Assembly (NCBI RefSeq): GCF_008065155.1
Contig: NZ_CP042819.1
Location: 806,001-870,000 of the forward strand
DNA from: Octadecabacter sp. SW4
GTDB taxonomy: Bacteria > Pseudomonadota > Alphaproteobacteria > Rhodobacterales > Rhodobacteraceae
Direction of reading: 5' to 3'
DNA: 64,000 nucleotides
The notes under the pieces are model-generated. The model was not told where the DNA came from. It saw only the letters and a list, made by a program, of their open reading frames with translations, and did not search any database. Positions 35,394 through 45,264 of this stretch are shown here, piece after piece (positions within the stretch are counted from its first letter, which is position 1; each line of letters begins with the position of its first letter). Position numbers and translations under genes: made by a program.

Positions 35394-35843
35394 TCAACGA
35401 ACCAGATGCGTGTTCTCGACGTCCCAGCCGTCGATAAACTTGGATTTCGTGATGTAGCTGATCCAGCCAGAGCTATAGATGGGCTGCAGATCAACCTCAT
35501 GATAGCCCCACCGTGTTTTGGACCAACAATCGACAACGGCCTCGTGGCATGCGGCAGTTGTCGGAAAGGGGTTCTTCATCGCCAGATGGTAATGCAGACG
35601 ACCAGAGCAAGATGCTTCCAGCATCGAGATCACGGCAACCTTCTTGCCAAACCGTTGGGCTGCGTTGCCAAACGCCTGCTTGTTCAGCCGATTGAGGAAG
35701 TGCCGTAAGTTTTTTGCCGCCTCGATCCGGTCAAGCGTGGTTTGCCCGTCCTGCTGCTTCAGAGTCAAAGTCACGGCGAGATCATACTGTCGGGCGTGAT
35801 CAATCAAGAAGTCCCGAAGAGGGGTGCGAAGGTCGGGTTGCAA
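35394..35843 (-). CDS. HUH-type replication initiator-like protein
   Basis: In 149 residues the three HUH motifs appear in order: LAVTLTLKQ (motif 1, residues 22-30), LHYHLAMK with His84-Tyr-His86 (metal-binding HUH pair), and SYITKSK with Tyr130 and Lys133 (YxxK nicking tyrosine). Single-tyrosine Rep proteins of this type nick one strand to start rolling-circle replication, becoming covalently joined to DNA. The start appears to be TTG 35843; no good ribosome site is seen. The protein is small compared with plasmid Reps (200 or more residues), so it may be a compact phage-like form. Copy B of the 68-bp element lies 70 bp upstream of it, a natural place for an origin. Confidence 0.72.
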   Translation of the reverse strand: MQPDLRTPLRDFLIDHARQYDLAVTLTLKQQDGQTTLDRIEAAKNLRHFLNRLNKQAFGNAAQRFGKKVAVISMLEASCSGRLHYHLAMKNPFPTTAACHEAVVDCWSKTRWGYHEVDLQPIYSSGWISYITKSKFIDGWDVENTHLVR

Positions 35844-35912
35844 GGGCTGAAGTCCACAATAACGAGCGATTGCAAGTATTTATGGCTTCTGTCTGTTTGG
35901 GTGATCCGCTGC

Positions 35913-35980
35913 CCTTTTCAGAATGTGGGGCAACTAATGTGAATATTAGTATTCTTATAAAAAAAGAGGTCGTTGTCCCC
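35913..35980 (+). repeat. 68-bp repeated element, copy B
   Basis: This copy is in the same orientation as 30223-30290. It has GGGGCAAC near one end and GTTGTCCCC at the other, which form terminal inverted repeats, and GAATA-TTAG-TATTC as a small central hairpin, then TATAAAAAAAG. It lies between the Rep-like gene and the primase-helicase gene, both on the minus strand. Confidence 0.75.
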
Positions 35981-35989
35981 AAAGGAAAA

Positions 35990-38900
35990 CTATGTGTAAG
36001 TATACAGCCAATCGTAATCTTCCTCGGAGTATTCAAATCCGTGGCGGGCGTCGAGAGAGGGCCAAGGTGCTGTTTCAGCACGCGCATCCACGATTGATTG
36101 CATTCTCCGAAGAGCCGATCTGTCTAGTGTGTAGTGTCTGATTTTTTGCGAACCCACTTTCGTACTGCAAATGTATTCTTGCCTGAGCCCAACCAAGTTC
36201 AAGACTTGCTGCATGTGCTGCATTGGCTTCGTCTTGAAGTCTTTGCGTAAGTTGAGGTCAAACTGACCTTCAACAAATTTCTTGAAATGCAACGAGAGGT
36301 CAACAAACGCTTCTAGATCGCCGTGTGAGTATGTGACGCTAGGATTGAATTGCCCATTCTGATAGAACGGTGTTGTTTCTAGAATTAGATGCAGAAGGGC
36401 CGCACCAACCTGACGGTCAGGAATAACCTTTACATGAGTTCGTTGCACGTCATCCTGCTTATCTGTTGGCAGTTTTTTCTTGAATTCAGTGCCACCCTTG
36501 GAAGCCTGGGCAAGCGCCTCAAACAAAAGTACTTTTAATCGATACGTCTTTGATATGTCGAGCTCCAACATCTCAGGCGACGCATCTGCGCGATAGAACA
36601 ACTCAAAACTAGTCCGCTTCAGGTCATAACGCTCGGATTCAGTAATTGGGCTATCTTGAAAGTTTAAACGACGCTTCAGTTTCTCAAACGCAACATGATT
36701 GAGCACTGTAGCTGATGTCACCTTCTTTATTTCTTCAGCTTTGCTTCGCAATCGACCATCCTTGAGCAGCTGCTTGCCGTCTTGCGCTAGACTGTCGTCC
36801 TTGTCGACTATCCCAATGTCCCAGCCTTGATCCAATTTGTGGCGTATGAAATTCGCCTTCAGATTGTTTTTGGATGCACGGTTCTTGACGGTCGTTTGTG
36901 CCGCCATCGTCAAAAAAGGGTCTTCATCGGCAATTGACTTACGGTCCCGCCACCTGAACCCATACCGGATTCCAGTTGCCAATTCTGTCCGTAGCAAGTC
37001 GTCTACAACAACCTCGAACTCAGTCTCAAAATTGAAACATTGCGGGCTGATCCAGACGTAGACCTCCCTAGGATTGCGCACCCGCGCAAGCTGTTGGTCG
37101 ATCTCAAAATGGTTCGTTATTCTGGCTTCAAACAGACCAAAAACGCAGTCGATTTCCTGCGTTTCATTTGGGAATGAGATGTCCACACCTGTCCCCAACG
37201 ACGGCGAAGACAAGATGACGCCGTAGTCTAGAATGCGATCTCGGATGTTGGTGATAAAGCCCTGAACGCTTTCAGTCTTTGAGTTGGCTGACGTGATGCT
37301 GAGATGTGGAATATCGACATTTGCCTGTTTTGCGAGGGCTTCCACGGTCTTGGCTATCGCATCGACGGTCTTCTTCGAATTTGATGTAACGAATACGCGC
37401 TTGCCCGCCAGAATATCTTGCTTCAGTTTTGCAACGAGGTGCGGCTGGCTCTCATACATGTGCAATTTGCGGTTGGCATCTTTTCTCTCGTTCAGCACAA
37501 TTTGAATGGGCCATTCGGGTTCCTTCGCTTCCGGCCCTTGCCCCTCTTCAAGGCTCAATGACTTAAGCATGCGTATGGTATTGAAGCTCGTCCAGCCAAG
37601 GTCGGCATCAAGGACAATAACGTGTTTTGCCATGCGGATAAGTCTGAAAAATACCTCAAATAATCGGTTTCTGGCGGCACCGACCGTGCTTGAAAGAAAG
37701 TGTCCAAGGACTTGCTCAACTTCATCGATCACAACGATATCGTACCGCATCTGATCTACACGCCACAGGCTATCAAGACAGACACCATAACTGCGCTTCT
37801 TTTCAGCCTTTACATTGGCACCAAGACTTTCTGGGTAGTCCAGATAGCAATTCAGCCCAAGACGTTCGCACAATTCGCCAATCAATGCTTGGCGATGGCC
37901 AATCAGCAGCACTTTTTTTGATGGGTCTTCCTGCTTTGGGTCAGGTTGAAGTGCACCATCTGCAAAATTTATTTCTGTCTCCAAAGCATCGGGCGCAGGC
38001 TTCAACAGGTTCTCTAGAAATGTGGTCTTGCCGCTTCCTTTAGGGCTTTTGATAAACGTCACACCATTCGTGATTGACTCAAGTCTCATGTCGGGACCCT
38101 CGAAATAGGTGCCGTCTTGAAGACTGATGTTGTGCGGTTTGATGCCGTGAGGCTCCATGAACCTCTCTAGCGCCACAAGCTCGTTATCGCCTTTATAGAA
38201 GGCGCCTGACTTGATGGCTTTAATGAAGTCGTCAAAGTCGTGAAAGTTGTATCGTCTAGGGCGAGACGCTGATGAATGCCACGTTTTCTGGCAAGTCGAG
38301 CAATGGAGATATCGCCCATCGCGTTTTCCAGAAACGAAAGCACTTGGATGATAATCCACGTGAAATGGGCAATGAACCTGCTTGTGGCCAGCGATGTTCC
38401 CGAATGTCGCTGTCGTTCCGTCGGAAAGTACGATCGTTTGTTCCGGCTTAATCTTTGCGAGAGATCGGTTCGGCACCGGGAACGTTCTTGCTCTTGAGTC
38501 GCTAGCGACTTCAAGGCGACCATCCAGAATGAGTTCATCAAGCAATTCACTCGATAGCGTTGACCCCAACTGTTTTGACCAACCACCCTTGGACCCAAAG
38601 AAAATTCTTGCTGGATCAGTGGCTGAGGGATCGCCACCGAGCCGTTCCGTTAAAGCACGAACGGCAAATCGCAATTCTTGCGGGTCTTCGATTGTTCTGG
38701 GGAGCACAAACACAAGGCGGAACCGATGATTGGCCTGCGTGTGTGATGCCGTAGTGTAGATAAGGGATGCGTGGTTCTGAACGAGATCAAGTGCAAGGCA
38801 GTCTGAAATCGTTAGCCCGCCATCGAAGTCGACTGCAAGAAAGTCAGACGCAACGAAGTTCTTCGCGCTGCGTTTTTCGTCCCTGTATTGATAGCTGAAG

Positions 38901-39049
38901 GCAATGCCGAGCTTGATCGTTTCTTCTAGCTCATCAAGCGTCGCCTCAAATGCTTGAAACCCCTCGCGGAACCAAGCTTTGTCGGTATGTTTTGCCTTAT
39001 CAACAAGTTTCGGGTTGAATGACAAATTGATGAGTTTTTCTGACGACAA
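35990..39049 (-). CDS. Primase / zinc-finger / helicase fusion (plasmid replication protein)
   Basis: This 1019-residue protein joins replication domains. Residues 60-155 resemble an archaeo-eukaryotic-type primase-polymerase, with VDFDGG (73-78), NHRFRLVFVLP and TDPARIFFGS. Residues 226-258 are a zinc finger, CPFHVDYHP and CSTCQKTW, like the CHC2 finger of primases. From 330 a superfamily 2-like ATPase follows, with Walker A SPKGSGKT (335-342) and IDEVEQVLGHFL (441-452); the segment LSSPSLGTGVDISFP near 640 is like the helicase arginine region. The arrangement resembles CyRepA1/origin-binding plasmid replication proteins, recalled from memory. A TTG start follows an AGGGGG site. It suggests the island can replicate as a circle. 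Confidence 0.75.
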   Translation of the reverse strand: MSSEKLINLSFNPKLVDKAKHTDKAWFREGFQAFEATLDELEETIKLGIAFSYQYRDEKRSAKNFVASDFLAVDFDGGLTISDCLALDLVQNHASLIYTTASHTQANHRFRLVFVLPRTIEDPQELRFAVRALTERLGGDPSATDPARIFFGSKGGWSKQLGSTLSSELLDELILDGRLEVASDSRARTFPVPNRSLAKIKPEQTIVLSDGTTATFGNIAGHKQVHCPFHVDYHPSAFVSGKRDGRYLHCSTCQKTWHSSASRPRRYNFHDFDDFIKAIKSGAFYKGDNELVALERFMEPHGIKPHNISLQDGTYFEGPDMRLESITNGVTFIKSPKGSGKTTFLENLLKPAPDALETEINFADGALQPDPKQEDPSKKVLLIGHRQALIGELCERLGLNCYLDYPESLGANVKAEKKRSYGVCLDSLWRVDQMRYDIVVIDEVEQVLGHFLSSTVGAARNRLFEVFFRLIRMAKHVIVLDADLGWTSFNTIRMLKSLSLEEGQGPEAKEPEWPIQIVLNERKDANRKLHMYESQPHLVAKLKQDILAGKRVFVTSNSKKTVDAIAKTVEALAKQANVDIPHLSITSANSKTESVQGFITNIRDRILDYGVILSSPSLGTGVDISFPNETQEIDCVFGLFEARITNHFEIDQQLARVRNPREVYVWISPQCFNFETEFEVVVDDLLRTELATGIRYGFRWRDRKSIADEDPFLTMAAQTTVKNRASKNNLKANFIRHKLDQGWDIGIVDKDDSLAQDGKQLLKDGRLRSKAEEIKKVTSATVLNHVAFEKLKRRLNFQDSPITESERYDLKRTSFELFYRADASPEMLELDISKTYRLKVLLFEALAQASKGGTEFKKKLPTDKQDDVQRTHVKVIPDRQVGAALLHLILETTPFYQNGQFNPSVTYSHGDLEAFVDLSLHFKKFVEGQFDLNLRKDFKTKPMQHMQQVLNLVGLRQEYICSTKVGSQKIRHYTLDRSALRRMQSIVDARAETAPWPSLDARHGFEYSEEDYDWLYTYT

Positions 39050-39160
39050 CCGAAGGCCCCCTATTGGTCGTTCATATGACGGTTGCTGTGATCAAGCGCA
39101 GCTTCAATCCATCTTGTTAGTTCTGTCGCCTGAACGCCAATCCCGTACAAATAGCCCAAC

Positions 39161-42121
39161 TTAACGCATCGAATTTTGTTGTGCTTCGCCTCGCAGCACA
39201 TGTTCCATCATTCGCAGCAAGGCATCATGCATGCCCTTCTTGAAGTCGTCATCGGACGCATATTTCTTATAGAGATCAATCTCACGCCGACGCTCGCTCC
39301 GCATAGCTTTTTCAAACAAGGCTTCACTGGCGATGCGACGGTTCTGCTCGTCCGGATTGCCGACAACCTTGTCTTGGAACGCCGGGTCCGCCATTGCGTG
39401 TTTCAGGATATTGACCAGCTTCACCCGCTGCTCTTCTGGCGTGGCATCCCAGCCCGTAAAATACCGTTCATTAAACGCTGCAATGATGAGATCAAGCGGG
39501 TCCTTGTCGGGGTCAACGTGCGCACTGCGCGGGTTGGGGTTTGGAGGTTCCAACTCACTGTCCGCGTCGTCCAAGCCAATGGTGTATCCGATCTTCACCC
39601 GCTCCAGCCCGTAGGTCGTCAGGTCGACGCTTTCCAGCAAGCCGTTGATTTCATCTTGATCAGGGTCCTTGACCTTCAGTTTGGGGATCAAGAACTTCAG
39701 GAACCAATGCAGCATCTCCCAATTCGCATTGGTGAACGGGATGATGCAGGCCACCTGCGCATAGATTTTGACGAACTGCTTGGCTTTGATCTTGATGTCG
39801 GGCTTTTGGGCTTCCTCTACTTGATCAAACCGCTCGGCTACCGTGTCCAGTAGTGGTGACAACTGATCCGCATCGACAGAGGCGAAGAACTTTTCGTTGA
39901 ACTCCACCACCTCCGGCCAATCAAAGATGCCAGTGTCATCCAGCGCGTCTTTCAGATCGTGCAGCACGTTCACATCCGTTGGTTCGCTCAAAGCTGTTGA
40001 GGTATAGAATGGATCGAACGCATCCTTGATGTCTTCCACAGTATTGTGGAAATCGAGGATGAATGTCTCTTCCTTACCCAGCTTGTTGTTGCAACGGTTC
40101 AGGCGTGACAACGCCTGTACAGCCAGAACATGTTGCAGCTTCTTGTCCACATACATCGTGGTCAGCATCGGCTCGTCAAATCCTGTCAGGAATTTGTTGG
40201 CAACCACTAAAATACGATATTCGTCAGTCTTGAATTTTTTGGGTATGTCGCCCCCGGGGAAGCCGTTGAGCGTGTCTTCGGTGTGCTCCACACCATCGAT
40301 CATCTTCTTGCCCGTAAACGCAACCAAGGGCTTGTATGGACTCCCAGCATCACGCAGGGCGTCTCTCAAGGCGAGGTAGTACCGGATAGCAGACTCGATG
40401 TTCCGAGTGACCACCATGGCTTTGGCTTTGCCCTTCAGCTTCTTGGGCCGCACGACGTTGCTCTCAAAATGTTCAAGCATGATGGCAGATTTTGTCTTGA
40501 TCGTCGTGGGATCAGCCTCAACGTAGGCCCGCAGCTTGCTTTGGGCCTTCTTAGTGTTGAACTCTGGATTTTCATCAACAGACTTTTGCAGTTCATAATA
40601 GCTTTTGTAGGTCGTGTAGTTCTTCAACACATCAAGGATGAAGCCTTCTTCAATTGCCTGTTTCATTGAATACAGATGGAAGGGCACGAACTTGCCATCG
40701 CTGTTCTGACGGCCAAATCGTTCGAGCGTCGTGTTCTTCGGTGTGGCGGTGAAGGCGAAGAACGAGGCGTTAGCCCCCATCTTGCGGGCTTCCATCGCGG
40801 CGAGGATTTTGTCCTGCAAGTCCTCTGGTTCTTCCTCGTCACCGCCCCCGCTGATAGCCTCGTTCATCTTGTCGGCGGCACTGCCCGATTGGGATGAATG
40901 CGCCTCGTCGATGATCACTGCAAACTTGCGGTCAGACAGATCGGTGATGCCATCAAGGATATGGGGGAACTTCTGAATCGTAGTGATGATCAGCTTCTTA
41001 CCGTTCTCCAATGCGCTTTTCAGCTCGGACGAGCTGAAGGCATGGGCGACGACGTTCTTCACTTCGGAAAACGCCCGAATGTTGTCCTTCAACTGCTTGT
41101 CCAGCACACGGCGGTCAGTGACGACAATGACGCTGTCGAAGAGGTTCTGTTCCCCTGCCGCATCATAGGTTTCGATAAGCTGATACCCGAGCCATGTGAT
41201 CGAGTTCGACTTGCCCGACCCTGCCGAATGTTGGATCAGATACCTCTGCCCAACCCCGTTGGCCCTGACATCGGCCAGCACCTGCCGCACCACGTCCAAC
41301 TGGTGATAGCGGGGAAAGAACAGGGTCTTTTTCTTCTGGCCCGTCTCTGGGTCTTCTTCCTCAACAAGCTTGGCAAAATGCTCAATGATGTTGGTCAGGC
41401 CGTGGCGTGTCAGCACTTCTTCCCAAAGATAGGCCGTCTTGTGGCCCGTCGGGTTGATCGGGTTGCCCTTGCCGTGGCCGTCGCCCTTGTTGAAGGGTAG
41501 GAAATAGGTGCTTTTGCCAGACAGTTTGGTGGCCATGAACACCTCGTCGGTATCCACGGCGAAATGCACCAGACTGCGCCCGAACTGGAACAGCGGTTCG
41601 CGGGGGTCGCGGCTTTGGTACTGCTTGCGGGCGTGAGAGACGTTTTGCCCCTTCCACGGTTGTTTCAACTCCATCGACACGATGGGTAGGCCGTTCATGA
41701 ACAGGACCATATCGACTGATGGGTTGCTGTCCGTGGTCGAGAAATAGACCTGACGGGTGACCGAGAAGATATTGGCCTCAAACAAGCGCGTCACTTCGGG
41801 GGTTTTGGTGTTGTAGGGCAAACGGTAGAGCAGCTTCAGGTGCGCATCATCTACATTCAGACCCTTTTTCAGAACCGCCAGCACACCGTCTTTCTTGATC
41901 TTGCGATCCAGCCGTTCCAGCACGATGCGTTGCCAGTTCTGGCGGGGGCGCAGCTTGTCGAGTTCGTCCGATTGCGTGGCCTCAAGGAAGGCCCAAAGCT
42001 GCGTCGTGTCGATGGCAAGATCAGCGTCGAAATCAGCGGTGTTGCCCTTGATGTAGCCGCCCGACAGAAAGGCAGTCTCGATCAAGTCTTCCAAGGCTTT
42101 TTCGCTTGTCTCGCTGACCAT
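39161..42121 (-). CDS. hsdR: Type I restriction enzyme, R subunit
   Basis: The 986-residue motor/nuclease subunit of a type I restriction-modification system. The N-terminal endonuclease shows VDMVLFMNGLPIVSMELKQP (Asp...Glu-Leu-Lys, near residues 135-152). The DNA translocase has Walker A HSAGSGKS (near 298), VIVVTDRR, DEAH (near 402) and FAFTATP, and the later VANKFLTGFDEP. With HsdM and HsdS it would cut unmodified DNA after ATP-driven translocation. AAGGGA precedes the ATG. It is last in the operon hsdM - DUF262 - hsdS - hsdR. No lesions are seen, so it should be active. Confidence 0.95.
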   Translation of the reverse strand: MVSETSEKALEDLIETAFLSGGYIKGNTADFDADLAIDTTQLWAFLEATQSDELDKLRPRQNWQRIVLERLDRKIKKDGVLAVLKKGLNVDDAHLKLLYRLPYNTKTPEVTRLFEANIFSVTRQVYFSTTDSNPSVDMVLFMNGLPIVSMELKQPWKGQNVSHARKQYQSRDPREPLFQFGRSLVHFAVDTDEVFMATKLSGKSTYFLPFNKGDGHGKGNPINPTGHKTAYLWEEVLTRHGLTNIIEHFAKLVEEEDPETGQKKKTLFFPRYHQLDVVRQVLADVRANGVGQRYLIQHSAGSGKSNSITWLGYQLIETYDAAGEQNLFDSVIVVTDRRVLDKQLKDNIRAFSEVKNVVAHAFSSSELKSALENGKKLIITTIQKFPHILDGITDLSDRKFAVIIDEAHSSQSGSAADKMNEAISGGGDEEEPEDLQDKILAAMEARKMGANASFFAFTATPKNTTLERFGRQNSDGKFVPFHLYSMKQAIEEGFILDVLKNYTTYKSYYELQKSVDENPEFNTKKAQSKLRAYVEADPTTIKTKSAIMLEHFESNVVRPKKLKGKAKAMVVTRNIESAIRYYLALRDALRDAGSPYKPLVAFTGKKMIDGVEHTEDTLNGFPGGDIPKKFKTDEYRILVVANKFLTGFDEPMLTTMYVDKKLQHVLAVQALSRLNRCNNKLGKEETFILDFHNTVEDIKDAFDPFYTSTALSEPTDVNVLHDLKDALDDTGIFDWPEVVEFNEKFFASVDADQLSPLLDTVAERFDQVEEAQKPDIKIKAKQFVKIYAQVACIIPFTNANWEMLHWFLKFLIPKLKVKDPDQDEINGLLESVDLTTYGLERVKIGYTIGLDDADSELEPPNPNPRSAHVDPDKDPLDLIIAAFNERYFTGWDATPEEQRVKLVNILKHAMADPAFQDKVVGNPDEQNRRIASEALFEKAMRSERRREIDLYKKYASDDDFKKGMHDALLRMMEHVLRGEAQQNSMR

Positions 42122-42136
42122 CGCTACATCCCTTGC

Positions 42137-43441
42137 TTAAATCTTGATTTTGCCCGTGACCGCATTGGCGATCAGGGTTTGTTTGAATTCGTTGAGGGTG
42201 GAGATTTCCGATTGAACAACTTCATCCAAGCGATGATGTTCCGCCTTGATCGAAGCAAGTTCTGCTTGGATGGAATATTGTTCTTCATCCGGTGGCAAAA
42301 TAACTCTGAGTGAACGCACTTTGCCGACACTTAACTGCGGCAGTGCCGCACCCTTAACAGTCGGCCCATATTGTGCGGCAAGGTAGTCAGCACCGAGTGT
42401 GCCGACGAGAAACTCAGGGGTAACCCCTTGCTTTGGGTTAATAACACACAGCGAGTCGAGAATTCCTAGCCGAACTCCAAAAGGTAGAACTCGCGTTGCT
42501 CCAATTGTGCCTTTCCTTGAAAAGACGATTGACCCTCTTCTGAAACCACAACGACGCTCTTGTTCTAAAACGGTTTTTTCCGAAACCCGGCGTGGAGTAT
42601 CAATTTCTATATCGTCCCAACCAATGAATTCTTGGGTTGAGATGAACGGGAAACCTTCATCTACGTATTCTGGGTTTCGGTGGCTAGGATTTGGATCGAT
42701 CACTTCAGCTACAGCCATCAAGGGAACGATTTTCCAATGTGCAGGTATCTCGCCGATCCAGTCTACGCCGCTGTCTTTCATGGGGGCGTCGGGGTTCAGG
42801 CCCTTGGTGACCGCACGGTTGATCAGGATGGCCTTTTGCTCGTTCAGCAGCTCGATCAACCGCCGCTTTTTGGCAATCGCCGCATCAATCTCGGCGGTTT
42901 TTTCGTCAAGAAAACGCACGATCCGGTTTTGGGTGTCGAGGTCAGGAACCAGTACCGGCATGCGCTTGAAATCAACATCTTTGATTTGCAGGGAGTTTGG
43001 CCGAATTCCTTGCATGAGACCGGTGTAGCCCTGCACATAGCTGTGGCACCGAAGAAGGTGATGTGCATATCGAGGTATCAGTGATGGATGAATATTGTAG
43101 GCTCGATAGGCTGGACTGACATGACCCTCAATCTCTGAAACTCCCAACCCAGTATGATTCAGCCACATCGTATTGACGACTAATTGGCTTGGTCGAACAA
43201 CCCGATAGTCGGCTAAATCCTTGTCTTCACGAATCTGGCCTTCGCTCTCATATTTCTTTTCTTCAATACCACGGTAACCAGACACGGAGAGCATCGACCC
43301 AACGATGTTCTTTCCGTTTTTCTCGCGGCTTACTGCAAAGAGCCCTGCAAGCGGCTTAATCTCCCAATGCATTGGGACCCCGCCCAGCCACGGCACTCCA
43401 CTCTCCTTGTAGCTGTCGTATCTGGGTTGCCCGTCCAGCAT
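42137..43441 (-). CDS. hsdS: Type I restriction-modification, specificity subunit
   Basis: The 434-residue protein has two target-recognition domains, each introduced by a similar segment: KESGVPWLGGVPMHWEIKPL near the start and KDSGVDWIGEIPAHWKIVPL in the middle. Conserved helical spacers follow each (RIVRFLDEKTAEIDAAIAKK and a C-terminal EHHRLDEVVQSE). The two domains set a bipartite recognition sequence that cannot be read from the protein. The ATG at 43441 overlaps the stop of the DUF262 gene and has GGAGG 5 bp upstream; a GTG one codon earlier is too close to that site. Confidence 0.93.
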   Translation of the reverse strand: MLDGQPRYDSYKESGVPWLGGVPMHWEIKPLAGLFAVSREKNGKNIVGSMLSVSGYRGIEEKKYESEGQIREDKDLADYRVVRPSQLVVNTMWLNHTGLGVSEIEGHVSPAYRAYNIHPSLIPRYAHHLLRCHSYVQGYTGLMQGIRPNSLQIKDVDFKRMPVLVPDLDTQNRIVRFLDEKTAEIDAAIAKKRRLIELLNEQKAILINRAVTKGLNPDAPMKDSGVDWIGEIPAHWKIVPLMAVAEVIDPNPSHRNPEYVDEGFPFISTQEFIGWDDIEIDTPRRVSEKTVLEQERRCGFRRGSIVFSRKGTIGATRVLPFGVRLGILDSLCVINPKQGVTPEFLVGTLGADYLAAQYGPTVKGAALPQLSVGKVRSLRVILPPDEEQYSIQAELASIKAEHHRLDEVVQSEISTLNEFKQTLIANAVTGKIKI

Positions 43442-45264
43442 CACACCTCCTCCGCCAGCAGGCGATCCGGTGACCAGATCAGGCTGGCCAAGGCGCTGTA
43501 GAGTTCGGAACGTTGTTCGATATCGTCCCCATCAAATTTTTCATGCGCCTCGAATGCCAGCCCGTGCCTCTTGATGGCATTCAGCACACCGGGATTGTTC
43601 TGGTAAAAATTAGGGTGCAATGAGTGGGTCAGCGCATTGGCTTTGAGGTAATGCGGCAGCTTCTTTTCATAGCTGTAATCCCCCAAGCTGGCGTTCACCT
43701 TTTTGGGCAGCAAGAGCAGCCCGCCGATGTAGTTGCGCCATTCCTCGAATGCGTGGGCGTCCTCGAACTCTTCAGCGAACATCTCAAACTTGTTGGCAAG
43801 GATATGTTCGACCTCGTAGGCGTTCTTGCCTGACCTGACGATGTAATCCTCGTATCTGCCCGGCTCTCCCGCCTGCTGTTCGAGCCAATCGGTAAAGCGG
43901 GCCAACATGCGTTGAACTGTTTTGCCGTTGGTTTTTGTCAGCCCAAAATTGCCGGTAAACCTGATTTCGACCATCTCTTCCAAAAGCCGCTTGTGCAGCA
44001 CGTTCCGCAATTCGGTAAGTGATTTTCCACGGACACTGCGGATAACGGTGAAGGCCGCATACTGCATGTGCGAGTAGCTGGTCATTTTGAAATTCCACAG
44101 ACGGACATTCAGCCAGCTGTCAATAAAGTCAGCGACCAGACCCATCTTGGCCAAGGCTGTTTCCTTGTCGTCATCGACGTTTACTGCCGACAAGATGATG
44201 TGGTGCTGAAGGGTGAAGCCCGCATCTGCGTTGTATTTGACGCTCTCCAGCCCCTTTTTGCGGGTGGCAGACGCTTTGAGCAGTCGCAGGTAAAGGTCCG
44301 CAAAGATGCGCATGTTCTTAATGACGAACTGATAGAAGTCCTCACCGGAGTTCAGCCCCACCTCTCCCTCATGGTTCTTTACCCAGCGGTGATATTCGGT
44401 TCCGATCAGCTCGAAGTCTTCGTTTTGGGCCTCTTTCTTCCGCTCCCTGATTTTTTTGGCGTACTGGGACCTGAGCCATGCTTTAAAGAAATCCGACTCT
44501 GTATTCTCGCCATGTTCGGCGAATTTGGTCAGATAGGATTTGATCAGCTTGTCTGCTTCCAGCCGTTTGCCGGGGTTCTCGATGTTGGCCAGCAAATAAC
44601 CTTTGAGCATGTCAGTCGGGGTCAGGGACAGCCCCCTGTCGTTCATCGTCTCAAAGATCGTGTATGCGTCCCCATCGTCATTGGCCGTAATCTCGATCAG
44701 CTTCACGTTGCGGATGATCCACCAGATGAACATGTGCAGCGCATCAGGCTCCATATCGGTCGGGAAGATGTCGGCAAGGTCATCGTAACGGTCCACAAGA
44801 TTTCGGACGGAATCCGATTTGCCTTCTGGGTTGTAGCTGTCACCGTTCAACAGCGCTGACATGCAGTCGTTGCGTTCGGGAATGTCGAGTTTGAATTTAG
44901 GGCCGCCCGGGTCCTCGTCGTAGACCAACTGTTCGATCTTGTTGACCTTCTTGGCGTGGTCCTTTTGCAGGTGGTTCAGGTAAATCAAAAGCAGCGTAAG
45001 GGTGGTGATACGTTGCTGGCCATCCACGATATTGCGCACGTCACCCGCCTTGCTGATGACGATGGAGCCGAGGAAATATTTCGATTGCTTTTCTAGCGGT
45101 ATGCCGGGGCCGTAGGTTTGTGAAAACTGGCCGTAGAGGTCATCGACAAGTTCCTGAAGCTGCTTGCGCTTCCAACGGTATTCCCGCTGATAGTAGTCGA
45201 TGCCGAACGCCGATCCAGACAGCAGCACTTCGAGGGTTTTGTCGTCGCCTTGAATATCCTGCAT
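43441..45264 (-). CDS. DUF262/DUF1524 protein (RloF/GmrSD-like) inside the restriction operon
   Basis: This 607-residue protein has an N-terminal DUF262 domain with YYQREYRWKRKQLQELVDDL and NIVDGQQRITTLTLLL, a ParB-like NTP-binding fold, and a C-terminal DUF1524/HNH-type region with YEVEHILANKFEMF near residue 485. This is the domain plan of GmrSD-type modification-dependent nucleases and of RloF, which has been found inside type I loci of other bacteria. Its ATG overlaps the hsdM stop (TAATG) and its stop overlaps the hsdS start, so it is translated with the system. It may add a second restriction activity, for example against modified phage DNA, or guard the system. Neither role is shown. 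Confidence 0.85.
   Translation of the reverse strand: MQDIQGDDKTLEVLLSGSAFGIDYYQREYRWKRKQLQELVDDLYGQFSQTYGPGIPLEKQSKYFLGSIVISKAGDVRNIVDGQQRITTLTLLLIYLNHLQKDHAKKVNKIEQLVYDEDPGGPKFKLDIPERNDCMSALLNGDSYNPEGKSDSVRNLVDRYDDLADIFPTDMEPDALHMFIWWIIRNVKLIEITANDDGDAYTIFETMNDRGLSLTPTDMLKGYLLANIENPGKRLEADKLIKSYLTKFAEHGENTESDFFKAWLRSQYAKKIRERKKEAQNEDFELIGTEYHRWVKNHEGEVGLNSGEDFYQFVIKNMRIFADLYLRLLKASATRKKGLESVKYNADAGFTLQHHIILSAVNVDDDKETALAKMGLVADFIDSWLNVRLWNFKMTSYSHMQYAAFTVIRSVRGKSLTELRNVLHKRLLEEMVEIRFTGNFGLTKTNGKTVQRMLARFTDWLEQQAGEPGRYEDYIVRSGKNAYEVEHILANKFEMFAEEFEDAHAFEEWRNYIGGLLLLPKKVNASLGDYSYEKKLPHYLKANALTHSLHPNFYQNNPGVLNAIKRHGLAFEAHEKFDGDDIEQRSELYSALASLIWSPDRLLAEEV

Noticed and set aside
35303..35536. 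77-codon minus-strand frame overlapping the Rep-like gene's 3' end
   Set aside because: It overlaps the frame carrying the HUH motifs and shows no features of its own.
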